In this document: positions 25,219 through 35,308 of the stretch, piece after piece
Numbering within the stretch: position 1 is the first letter of the stretch
Layout of the letters: each line of letters opens with the position of its first letter
Assembly: GCA_015680685.1 (NCBI GenBank)
Contig: MNCI01004927.1
Coordinates: forward strand, 1,133,169 to 1,197,168
Direction: 5' to 3'
Source: Gnetum montanum
Taxonomy: Eukaryota > Streptophyta > Gnetopsida > Gnetales > Gnetaceae
DNA: 64,000 nt
Made by a program: the position numbers and the translations under genes
Notes under the pieces: generated by a model
What the model was told of the DNA's origin: nothing
Databases searched by the model: none
What the model saw: only the letters and a program-made list of their open reading frames with translations

Positions 25219-26044
25219 TGATGAGTGGCAAGGTACCCCTACACTCAACCATACGAATACGAGCGTTTCACTCGTGATCCAGTCGAACTCCAGGGACTAA
25301 GTGCTTACACGCCTTAATGGAACACTTAAGGTTAATCAATCATTGTCTTCCAAAACTTACTTGCATCATCACAGTTGTATGGTTAAGTATGCTTGAGGTA
25401 TATGATTTTTATATCTTTTATCTTTTTAATGTCTTATGCTAATAGGGGAAGGTGAAGAGAACTAAGTGACTAACTTTCATTAACTATTCACTAACTAAGT
25501 TTTAATTGTCCTAACACCAGTATCCGTTCCCACTTGCCGCACACATCCTGTACCAGTGCAACGCTGCTGGGATTACAAAATGCTAATCGTTAATGGGTTA
25601 CCAAGCGCTACACACATGCTCAAAGTGGTCGTACTAAGTGCATTTAACTAGGAGACTCAAGGGTTGAGAGAGATTAATTATCTAGGAAAGCATTTAAACA
25701 TTTAACAATAATTAATTACTATTTAGCTTAGTCCATATGTTGCAAGGTTTATCAAAAATTTCATCTTTATTACCGTACACAAATGTGTGCTCAGGTACAA
25801 TTTTCTCGAATAAAGATCTGTTCACTTTAAGACTCCTACTGCAGGCACATGGAAATTATTCTAACTCTGAAATGGTAAAACTACAAGAGTTTAGCTAAGG
25901 GCCTAAATCTAAGTGCCTAGAATAGGGAAAGCCACCTCTTATTTATAGACATTGCGACGAGCTGCAATATCGCATACGCGATATCGTGGGGGCAGACCTG
26001 ATATCGCTGATGTGATAGCATGTACACGATATCACAACTCATCA
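25219..26044 (-). repeat. 5' LTR of element C
   Basis: Plus strand TGATGAGTGGCAAGG to CACAACTCATCA, 826 bp. It is 34 bp longer than its partner, mainly through extra GATATC-type units at 25970-26036. Confidence 0.88.
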
Positions 26045-26533
26045 ATGACCTATACCATACTTTTGCTTGGCCAACGAGTGTCAGAGGAAAGAGCTTAAGT
26101 TTTTGCCACACATTATCAATGTTGTTCCATGCACAGGCATCGTAGAAGGCTTATAAACGTTGTTGGGGATCTAAATTGTAGCCTCCTGAAAATTTGGGAA
26201 AGTTGTTTAAATAAAGCCTAGGTAGACGGCTTTTCTTATGATGCCTGTGGGATATTCAAATAGCCTCTTGTATTTGTGTTAGGCTTGTAGTGACCAATGG
26301 GAGTTCATCGTCACTAAGTATGTTATGCATTTGTGAGTTGGGACGATGTTGTCTTCATTTATGTTTATAGGAAACCCCTACATCAGATTGGGTACTCCAA
26401 ACTTCATCTTCATCATCATATAATTTTTTGGTTCTCTAATGAAGTGCCCGGCTGGTTGTTTCATGATCATAGTCTTGTGAAAGAGACATGNCGGCTGGTT
26501 GTTTCATGATCATAGTCTTGTGAAAGAGACATG
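26045..26533 (-). pseudogene. gag of element E, N-terminal segment
   Basis: ATG at 26533 opens MSLSQDYDHETTS; because of the duplicated 42 bases around the N, a second apparent ATG lies at 26490. Further down, LPRLYLNNFPKFSGGYNLDP and VWQKLKLFPLTLVGQAKVWY match the gag core of D and B. Interrupted by C directly after the VWYRSL motif. Confidence 0.75.
26449..26533. repeat. 42-bp duplication around a single N, probable assembly artefact
   Basis: Bases 26449-26490 and 26492-26533 are identical (CGGCTGGTTGTTTCATGATC... to GAGACATG) and separated only by N at 26491. This is what an uncollapsed contig overlap looks like. It also duplicates the start of E gag. Confidence 0.85.
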
Positions 26534-26646
26534 GTTGTAAATTCGTGTGTGTGATTTGTTGCAATTTTTTTCTTTCTAAAAGATATATCGTTAATACTTG
26601 TTACAAAGATCTTGTGTGATGTAACTAATCTAAATAACCAGCACCA

Positions 26647-26664
26647 TCCCTGGCAATGGCACCA
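26647..26664 (-). promoter_or_regulatory. Primer-binding site of element E (tRNA-Asp type)
   Basis: Minus strand TGGTGCCATTGCCAGGGA, one base after the LTR, differing from the canonical Asp-type PBS by transitions. Confidence 0.82.
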
Positions 26665-26665
26665 A

Positions 26666-27592
26666 TGATGAGTGATGAGGTACCCCTACACTCAACCATA
26701 TGAATACGAGCGTTTCACGCACAATCCGGTCGAACTCCACAAACGAGCTAGTTGTGGTATCTAGATAGTTACTCGCTGATTGCAGCTCGCTGTCTTCCCA
26801 CCTGGACTAGTATATGCTTTGTCACGTATGGTTTAGTCTAGAGTGAAGTGTATGATGTGTTCCTAAACTAATGCTACTTCAGGAGGCGATGGAAAATAAT
26901 CTTAGCTAAGCTAGGAGGAAAAGAGAGAGAGAGAGCTATACTAAGAGGGGATAGGGAGAGAGAATCTAAACTAGCCTAAGTGTGATGAGCCTCCATTCCT
27001 TAATCATCCATACACATCTTGGACCTTGTGCATGACTACCACTAGGATTACCAAGTGCAAATCCTAGGTACGCTACTAGGTTACCAAGTAGTCACACTTA
27101 AATGCTCATGATTAAGTTGTACTCATTCCACATTTAAGGAGTTTAGGGTGAAGAGATATTAACTATGAAAGCAATAAATAACAATAATAATTAAATAATT
27201 AAACTAAGTGAATGCTGCAATGATGAAGTATTCTCGATCTTTATTTCTGGTCATGTGCGTGTCTAAGTACATCACACTCAAATAAAGGATGTTGTACAAT
27301 TACAGTCATCACATTGTGGGCATGCACTGAGAAATAATTCTAACTCTAAGAAGGAAAAATTGCAAGAGTTTGGGTAAGGGACTAAGAAGTAATGCCAAAA
27401 CCAAGTGCACTGCCTCTTATTTATAGGCAATGAGACAGGACCCGATATTGCTTGGCAAGCTCAATATCGTGAACCCGATATTGCATACCTGATATCGAGG
27501 GTCCAATATCAGGGCTCATCAGACCTAGTATCTTATATAAGGGTTCTGATAACAGGGTTCCGAAATAGGACCTGACAGACCATGACTCATCA
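26666..27592 (-). repeat. 5' LTR of element E
   Basis: Plus strand TGATGAGTGATGAGG to CATGACTCATCA, 927 bp, partner of 14439-15394. The U3 end again shows GATATC-type units, fewer than in the partner. Confidence 0.87.
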
Positions 27593-28090
27593 TCGTGCCT
27601 CTTACCATCCATCCTACCCTCGATATTTTCATAATCCACCTCATTATATGCCACTGCCAAGGACACAGGAAGGTTTCACACCACAATATCAACAAACGAA
27701 TGTTGCTTTTGCTGCACATGTGCATAGACATGTCAACACTAGTGAGTCTCAACCACAATGGTGGGAAACACCCCTGTTGGAGAAAAGGCCATAAGCTAAA
27801 GCAAACCACACATGGACACACCACATCATCCAAGCCAACACAATGCCAATCTAGTGCACCACCTTCCTTTTTACCACCATTGTCCTCTAAGCCTACACAA
27901 GGGCCATCATCCATTAGTACTCCAATCCCAAATCCAACCAATGAATCTACAAGTGTGGGGAGACAAACAAATCCATGCATACCATATCATGATCAAGGGT
28001 GCAACCGTGGGCCAAACATCCATAATGTTAACACACCTCATACCCTAATTCACCATACATTTAACCATCAAGTGTGTAACCAATAATTTT
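27593..28090 (+). pseudogene. gag of element D, C-terminal tail
   Basis: After E, D gag resumes with a Pro/His/Gln/Thr-rich tail (27595-28086), like the tail of E. It contains no protease motif. The tail ends close to FYLATTPQTDTQWL (about 28091-28130 in frame), which corresponds to LYAATTRQRDTQWL, a segment that in B lies after protease. The protease was therefore removed by an internal deletion. Confidence 0.7.
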
Positions 28091-30213
28091 TCTACCTAGC
28101 CACCACACCACAAACAGACACCCAATGGCTAGGTCATAATAGTTACCAATGTTTCATACATGCATGGATCCTAATTATCCACTTATTAATCCTTGTCACG
28201 GCCAAATGCTTAGCCGTGGGGATTATCCCCCATTCTAGTCTTCAAGATTCTTTAATGTTTTTCATTATTTTGTTTTACAACTTTTTGTTTTACACATTCC
28301 TTATTTTACATCTTCGTGTTTTCATGTTATTAATCTTTTCTAATTTTTGTTTTACACCATTGTTAGTACATTTACTATTTCTTGAATATTTTACACTTTC
28401 TTTTATATTTTCTTTTACTTTGGTGTGATTTTTTAACTTTTTGTTAATAAGTGTCAAGTACAGTGGTAATGCACTACTTGATGGTGGTATGTACTATTTT
28501 TGTTATTTGATTATTGGTGTCTAGTTTTTGGCTTTGAATTTTGTTACTGATGATTAGGACATGGTTTCTTTTTCATGCAACAGGTAGTGAGTCCACGGCA
28601 TCCACCCATCCACAAACTCTATGGTTTTTCTTGTTTTGGAAACGTGCAGTCCCTTCTTCATTAATAAAACTTTAATAAATTTGTGACTTTGGTAGTTTCT
28701 AGAATTGGAAAAGATTCAAAGCTTTGAACAAGGTATGGCTTTAAGGGGATTGAATATTCTTTGTGCTTTTCTATTTGCTTGGGTGCATGTGTGTTTTCAT
28801 GGATTTCTTACTAGTTCATGTTGACCAATAAAAGGAAGCTGAATAAGTCCTTGCATGGTGTGGTTCTTATCAAAACATGAAAACAAAAAAAAATATGAAC
28901 ATTCAAAGCACACCACTTGGAAAAAATAAATGCATGTGTCTTTGCATGGTGTGGTTCCCATTTCGGAAAAAAAATAATGGAAATTCAAAGCACATCCCTT
29001 GGACAAAAATAAACGGGCTACAAGCACTAGTTATGCGACTAAAAAGACATGTACCCATGTCTAAATGTCCCCTCTACCTAAGGCCCTTCTTCACTTCCCA
29101 CTTCTCTTTTCTTCTCTCATAAGGAACAATGGTTGTTCTGTGGGAGCATTCTTGTGTCTTAGGGGATGGACTAGTCTTAGAATGTCGATGTGAAGTCACT
29201 AAAAGTGGTTGGTTTTAGTCTGAACTAAGGATGGATCCTATCAAGTCATTTAACCACAAAATCCACAAGGGACTTCATGTGACCTTAATTAGGAACTCCA
29301 TTCCACTCTCTCTAATCCAACTATGCTTTCCATGTCTCACCTCACTGCCAGTTTCACATTCTTTATTCAATGTCTTGGTTTGATGTGTCAGAATTCTTAG
29401 TTAGTTTCTTCTAGGTTTTTGTACTTAACCTCTTATTACCATTAATCATCTATGTAGCCCACAGACTCTTTGGTTTGAAGTTATGCAAGGGCATAAAGGC
29501 TTGTGCCTGCTTTGGGGAGGACCCACTTACATATCTTTTGGTTCTGTTAGTTAAGTTCTTTACCTCTAGACACTTTTTACAATCAAATTATTTTTGTTTA
29601 CCCCATCAATGACATCCGATTGTGCACATCTTCATAACACTTTTCAATGAACTTTCCTTTTTATTGTTGTGAATTCTTACACCCTCTTCAAATATTTTCT
29701 TGTGTTAAACTTTTTCAACTTTAATGGACCGCTTATCTATTTTACCCTATTTGTCAACCTTTCCACTAGCACTCCTAAAGCAATCAATTTACCACAATCA
29801 CAACCTAGCTAAGTGTAATCACTAAAGAGACAAGGTACTTAACGGTTATGTGTTATACATTACAAACTAATTCACGATTTTTTTGTGATTGCAATGGAAA
29901 GCATGGACTGGAAGCGGGACTATCTTCACAAAGGATGATGAAATAACACCTTGTGATGAGGACCGTTCATGACTATTCGATCTTCTATCTCTCTCTTCAA
30001 CTGCCAAGAGGTGTTGGATGTCAGTTTTTTTTCTAGGGTGTTCACTTCTCTTATCATGAACATCCAATTTTGTAAAGGTTGTAACTCCATACACTTGGGC
30101 ACTCAGCATCTATCTATTCCACCTGAGTTAGTTTGTATGTCTGTCAATAATCCCATACCTACCTCGTCATTTTGTTTAACTCAAGGATAAGTTTTCATTC
30201 AGTCGTGGGGGTA
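28091..30213 (+). other. 3' non-coding region of element D, with polypurine tract
   Basis: Apart from the spacer remnant at its start, no coding frame. It is T-rich with short unsupported ORFs and contains the CTTTGGGGAGGACCC phrase shared with A. It ends in CGTGGGGGTA (30204-30213), the polypurine tract. Confidence 0.7.
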
Positions 30214-31075
30214 TGATGAGTCATGATTCACCTATCTTAACATTGGAGCCTTGACATCTAATGAATCACTATCTTTTGTCTACTTTGACGTCGGGTATGC
30301 GACGTCGAGGCTTGGATGCAACATCGGGTACCTGACATCGGGGTATATACTTTGGCCTATAAATACAACGCCTAGGCTCTCGTTTTGAGTCAGTTTTCAA
30401 GTTAGTTTTTAGTGAGAGCAATGAAGCTCTTGCCATTTCTTCTCTCTATAGTTAGAATATTTTCTGAGTATCTGCAAGATTCTAAGTGTGTATGGTTCTT
30501 TGTTCGAGCACTAATGTACTTGAGCGCAACAGTGTGATGGGAATAAAAATGAATTCTTTTGATAATCCTTGCAACACTATGAATAGATTACGGTTTCCTT
30601 TAATGCACTTTACTTTCATGCTTTCTACTTAAATGCATTTGAATTAAGCAATTTATTTCTAGTTGCTAATGAACACAAGCACAACCACTTCGAGCATACA
30701 TATAGTACTTGGTAAAACAACAATGCTTAACATTTGGTAGCCCATTAGTATTATGTGTTCAGAATGTATCTAGGAAAGTGGGACAGTTACTTGTGTTAGG
30801 CTAGTTTAGATCTTGTTTTACATCATTTATTAGTTTCATTAATTTATCTCTTTATCATCATCAGGAGTAGCGTAGAAATTAGACCACATCATATGCCTCA
30901 CTTTGGACTAAACCATACGTGATAAAGATACCACTAGTCCAAGTGGGAAGATAGCGAACTGCGATCAGAGCATAATGATTTAGATGCCACAACTAGTCCC
31001 ATCCATGGAATTCAATCGGATTATGTGTGAATGTTTTTGATTTGTATGAGCATAGGGATACCTCACCGCTCATCA
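30214..31075 (+). repeat. 3' LTR of element D
   Basis: TGATGAGTCATGATTC to CACCGCTCATCA, 862 bp. It contains CGTCGGGTATGCGACGTCG in U3, TATA-like GGCCTATAAATACAACG near 30356 and the CTTTGTTCGAG block. It keeps CpG sites that the 5' LTR has lost as TpG or CpA. Confidence 0.9.
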
Positions 31076-31765
31076 TCTTCCAAATTATCCAATTAACTTA
31101 ATTTTTCCATAAAAAAATCAAAAATTTTCAACATAATGTCATAACTCTGATGTTGTATGACCTACGATGTCATATCAATGATGTCATACATATAAAATAT
31201 ATGTATATATATGCGGGGAATTAGGAATTTTGTTCATTCTGCCATTTCAAAGCAAGCAAAGTTTTTTCAGTTTTTCTGAGCTCTAACACTCGAAATTTCC
31301 AATTGTCTAACTTCCTCACCACAACTCCAATTTTTGAAATTCTTGAATCCTATTGATGCTAGAGTGCTCAACTTAGTTGTAGGAGGAAGGGGAGGGGGCG
31401 GTGCATATTGCACGTAGGCAAGGAAGGTTGAGCCAAAATTTCCTAATGCTAGGAAGATAATAAAAATATTTTAACTAAAAACTAAAATAAAAGCCAATTA
31501 ACTTAACCGATTCTCCTAATCGACCATACCAACCATTCAAAGGTATGAAAAATAAGAAAATGATAACTATGAGAGCCCATAATAATCAAAGATACAATAA
31601 TTAGGGGTCTCTTTTTGAAATTTCCCTAACTCTACAATTAGAATAAGAGCCATAACTAATGAAAAAGATAAAAAACTATATCAAAACAAGGATACGAGAA
31701 AGGATTATGAACTTTAGAAACCAATTTGAAATCTCTTGGTAATTTTGAAACCTTAATGATTATAA
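31076..31765 (+). other. Element A spacer with strong TATA-like stretch
   Basis: AT-rich leader before the env-position ORF. ATATGTATATATATGCGGGG at 31199-31218 looks like a core promoter, preceded by direct repeats of GATGTCAT (31165-31190). A purine run lies at 31381-31399. No coding frame. Promoter activity is speculation. Confidence 0.4.
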
Positions 31766-32333
31766 ATGGCTCCAAAGAGATTTGTAGCGGAAGGACCCTC
31801 ACAGCTTGGCAACAAAAGACCAAGAGGTCAAGGAAAAGGCCAAGTAGAAGAACAAACTCTGCAAGCCAAACACATAAAGCAGGAGTCTTAGTCATTTAAC
31901 ATTCATCAATAGATCCCTGCTACTCAACAGTTAGCACAAGCTAAAGTTGAGGCATCGCTAGCACCAGAATAGGAACATTGCCTCACGTTGTCTACAAACT
32001 ACCTCTAGGTCATCCATGAGAAATCCATAATGTCCATAGTCATAGTGGAATTAAAGTTTGGGCCATTCATGGAGTTTACTCTAGAAGCTATTAGGACATA
32101 ACTTCAACCCTCTCTCATATGTCCAACCTTGTCCACCAATGCTAAATGGTATTTGGGAGAATTTTATTAGTTTTGGAAAAACAAGCAAGATGATGTGACA
32201 TTAAAAATCAAAGGAGTCTCCATGCCATATTCCATTGAGGCAATAACAAAGGCCTTAAATATTCCAAATGTCGAAGCGAATGTCATGCAGATATCTACAA
32301 GGTTTGACACATATGCTAAAAAGTTGTCGCTAT
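31766..32333 (+). pseudogene. Env-position ORF of element A, N-terminal part (plant-transposon-protein-like)
   Basis: ATG at 31766 opens MAPKRFVAEGPSQLGNKRP, a basic start. After several stops the frame gives WYLGEFY and later VTLKIKGVSMPYSIEAITKA and LNIPNVEANVM. This layout (YxxFY, then VxIxGxxVxFSxxxI, then LxIPNxE) resembles the protein often annotated as putative plant transposon protein, which lies downstream of pol in Athila elements. F interrupts it at 32333. The stops are TAG/TAA where CAG/CAA or TGG would fit. Confidence 0.55.
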
Positions 32334-33823
32334 TGTACTGTCCGAAATCGTCGATGCAAGGCTGTAAGGGGATGAGCACCGCAGGATCTATGAACGAGCA
32401 CAGAAGACTCTACCTTCGCTTGAGGGCAAGCTGAAACTGACGAAGGTAGAGTACCTTGAGTGGTCTACACGCGGATCAAGCAAGGATTTCCCCAAACGTA
32501 TGCCAATGTGCAATGCGCTGGGTTATATGTAATCAACGTAATAAGCGTAATCCAGAACCTAAATGTGCAGAAATATAAACAAAGAGATAGGCAAGAATGA
32601 ATGCAAACTATAACGAATCTTAATGGGAAATGAAGCAATTTTATTGCAAAAATGAGGATTACAGTGCACTGGTCTAAACGCAGTTGTGGGACTGACACAA
32701 GGCGAATGAAGAGCCCCGGTGGATGCGGATGGATGATGGTATGTTGGTTTGGATTGCAAGCACAGCATGAAGGCTGTATGTTCCACGTACAGGGTTGAAG
32801 TCCAGCGTGTAGGGTTGGTGTTCAGATTTTTGCTAAGTGTCGTCGATTCCCATTTTTTATGTCTGTTTGTCCAAATTGCCAACCCCGATCTAGTGAAAAA
32901 TTGGGGTTTTTTTGAGGTTTTGGGCGTTGGAGTTGGGTCTGGAAGGGTATGAGTGGCCATGGGTGAGAGAATTTTGGGTCAGATGACATGTGGCTGCGTT
33001 GCCCGAGTGCGAAGAATATTACAACCGTACAGCGTGCTGCATGCTAGCATGTACATGCTGGGTGTGTGAACTCAGCGTACAGACTTGTCCAATACAAAGG
33101 AATTGAACTTTACAAACGAGCATACTATTACAACAGAAAATCTTGAACTTGGCCCTTGGATTTGAGAATGCTGCCTATCGAATTTGGGCTCATTTGGACT
33201 CAATCTGACATGGTTTTGGAAGGCTCCAACTGGTGTATGTTGGGTTGCACGCTGGGCGTGTATAAGCTGGCGTGCAGGATGCATACTTGGTGAAAACCAA
33301 GTGTTTTGAGTTCAAAATTCGCTAGGTATGATGCTAGATGTCACTGTAGTCTTCTGTGGATCCCAAGGAACCATTTCTTGCTCAGTTCGACTCCTTTTGA
33401 AGCTTTCTATGAGGTCCTCAAGCTTCAGTCATGCTGGGGAGCATCATGACTTAGCTCGATTCTTGTTGGAGAAGTGCTAAGCTAAGAATTTTTTGGTGTT
33501 TCATTGGTCCCTCTTTGTTGACACCTGGAGGAGTCGACCTAAGAAGCGTCGACAAAGAAATACAAAACACCACAAGCAACTTAGTAGCATTGTCCTTCGA
33601 CACTTAGCAAGATGTCATCGCACCGTGTTCAATAGTACATGGGATTGGGAAATAAAGTTTGTAGCTGGATAGGAAAATGGAGATTGTGGGGATCAGGAAC
33701 TGATCAAGGGATTGTGCATGGGAAAGGGGATGCTTTGGTGTGTGTACGGGTCATGTTGATCCTTGTCGATAACCATTGTCTAGCAGACTTAGAACCAAAC
33801 CATGAGGTGTACATCCTTTGGCG
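32334..33823 (-). repeat. 3' LTR of element F
   Basis: Plus strand TGTACTGTCCGAAATCG to CATCCTTTGGCG, 1490 bp; the terminal base differs from the partner (GGCA). It lacks about 106 bp present in the partner at a run of GCTGGGCGT units (33252-33262). Confidence 0.82.
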
Positions 33824-33960
33824 GAACAAGGCTCTTATTTAGTGTTTAAGAGGACTTGTTGACATAACCAAAGCCATGATGATGATGTGTTGCATTCTTT
33901 GGAGGAACAAGGCCTTTGTTTACTGTTAAAGGGGACCTGTTGGCGAAGAGCCAAAGTCAC
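33817..33960. repeat. Duplicated 60-bp segment next to the F 3' LTR
   Basis: TTTGGCGGAACAAGGCTCTT (33818 on) and TTTGGAGGAACAAGGCCTTT (33898 on) begin two related segments of about 60 bp that lie inside and beside the LTR end. This blurs the exact LTR boundary. Confidence 0.55.
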
Positions 33961-34547
33961 GTAATGAGATGTTACTTGGGCGTTTGAGACATGAGTACTT
34001 GTTTTCAAGACAACTACCTTCCCGCTTGGGGCTTGTATGGGAAGTGCCAATGGTCTTGTGTTTCTTTTTGGTTTTTTTTTTGATCTTATACTCATGCTCA
34101 AGTGCCATGTTGTGTGTTGCAATTGCTTAAAGTGTGCTCGATGTTTCGGGATGCACTGGTGTGTCAATGGTGTAACTGAGTAGAGTATGTTGAAGAATAG
34201 ATGAGAAATGTAAGTGGAAATAGGAATTGCACTAGTGAATGGCTTGATTAACTTTGTTACGTGTGTTAGGAACAATGTGGTACCTTACTGCTGTGACGAA
34301 GTGCATTCTCATACGAACACCTCTGAGTGTCATCCTGCAAACACAACTCCAAGGAGACAAGAAAACCACGAGTGAGTGAGTAAGCTTAGATTTGAACAGC
34401 AACTGAGGAAACAAAGGCACTAGATGAGACTTCAGGCACTAAATATGCATGGCAGCGATGTTGTTAGGATCAACTGATGATGAGTGAAGCAGCTGCTCTG
34501 ATAAAGTTTGAATGCAGCTATAGATCGAGAGGCAAGAGATGAAGCTG

Positions 34548-34985
34548 CCAGTTTATAGTCATAGCAGACTATCGTGGGTTAGTTTTACATCATAACCCGT
34601 TGGATGGTGTCAGTTTAGCGTTGTAACGGATGGTGCATTGCTATTTTATAATCTTTGCGGACTGTGGAGAGGCAAACTAGTTTATAGTCGTAGCAGACTC
34701 TGGTGAATGAAATTGTGGCAGTTTAATGTCGTACCAGATGGATGCTAGTTTATTGTCATTGTAGACATTCTGTGGTATCAGTTTACTGTCATGATTCCAG
34801 GACGTTCTGTGGTATCAATTTACCATCATGATTCCAGGACGAATCTGTGGTATCAGTTTACCGTCATGATGCTAGGACGAGGATGTGTGTTATGAGTGTG
34901 ACCGGTGGTGTCAGTTTACCATCATGACGCCAGGACGATGTGTGGTATCAGTTTTAAGTCATAATGTCGGGACTGCTCCGTGTGG
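34548..34985. repeat. Degenerate tandem array of about 35-45 bp units in the F 3' region
   Basis: Units share TGGTATCAGTTTACCGTCATGA followed by CCAGGACGA; five clear units lie at 34770-34985 and looser ones (AGTTTATAGTCATAGCAGAC) start at 34550. Array of non-coding sequence within F. Confidence 0.75.
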
Positions 34986-35109
34986 ATGCATGCGTGTGCG
35001 TTTGTATGGCCCTGTAAACAAAAGCAACTAGAGAAAACAATGTTAAATAGAAACTGCATAAAACATGAACAGAAATGCACAAGTAAATAGAAAATAATGT
35101 GAAATGGTG

Positions 35110-35190
35110 GTAGTTTAAGGCCATTTCAAGCCATGAACTAATTTAAGGCCTTTTCGGGCCACAGTTTAGTTTAAGGCCTTTTCAAGCCAC
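35110..35190. repeat. Three units of about 30 bp, GTTTAAGGCCTTTTCAAGCCA
   Basis: Three adjacent copies of the unit differ by a few bases. Non-coding, between the larger array and the protease of F. Confidence 0.75.
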
Positions 35191-35308
35191 ATGTAAACGT
35201 GTAAGCTAGTATAATGTAAACGAAGGTGACGTATGCACAATGAACAAAGGTGAAGAGTGGGCGGGGATCAAACTTGTTTTTGGGCGCAAGGGAGTCTTGA
35301 TTGTGTGG

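Larger units (their letters stand above)
18957..26044 (-). mobile_element. Element C: second copy of the pol-less gag-protease family
   Basis: Same layout as B: 5' LTR (26044-25219), PBS (25217-25200), gag-protease (25073-21685), 3' region, polypurine tract (19758-19749), 3' LTR (19748-18957); 7088 bp. Target duplications ACGAC (18952-18956) and ATGAC (26045-26049), one transition apart. The insertion splits the gag of E just after the VWYRSL motif. B and C agree over LTRs, gag, protease, the pol deletion and the 3' region, so they descend from one pol-less parent that transposed at least twice. Confidence 0.9.
14439..27592 (-). mobile_element. Element E: gag-only LTR retrotransposon carrying nested C
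   Basis: On the minus strand: 5' LTR (27592-26666), PBS (26664-26647), gag from 26533, interrupted by C at 26044/18957, gag to about 17380, 3' region, polypurine tract (15404-15395), 3' LTR (15394-14439). Flanks TTGTG and TCGTG are a target duplication with one transition. Without C the element is about 6.1 kb. No protease or pol was found. LTR start (TGATGAGTCATGG), gag N-terminus and gag tail resemble D rather than B and C, so D and E form one subfamily. Confidence 0.87.
4859..31075 (+). mobile_element. Element D: gag-only LTR retrotransposon, carrying nested B and E(C)
   Basis: Both LTRs are present (4859-5702 and 30214-31075) and the flanking five bases are identical: TCTTC at 4854-4858 and 31076-31080. 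That is a perfect integrase-type target duplication and shows that the whole 26 kb between is one insertion. Removing nested B and E leaves about 6.3 kb: LTR, PBS, gag in three pieces, a 3' non-coding region and LTR. No protease, RT, RNase H or integrase is present. The gag tail runs almost directly into a remnant of the spacer that in A and B lies after protease (28091-28130), so protease and pol were lost by internal deletion. The LTRs differ by many transitions and by an indel near the R region, so the insertion is old. Confidence 0.88.
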
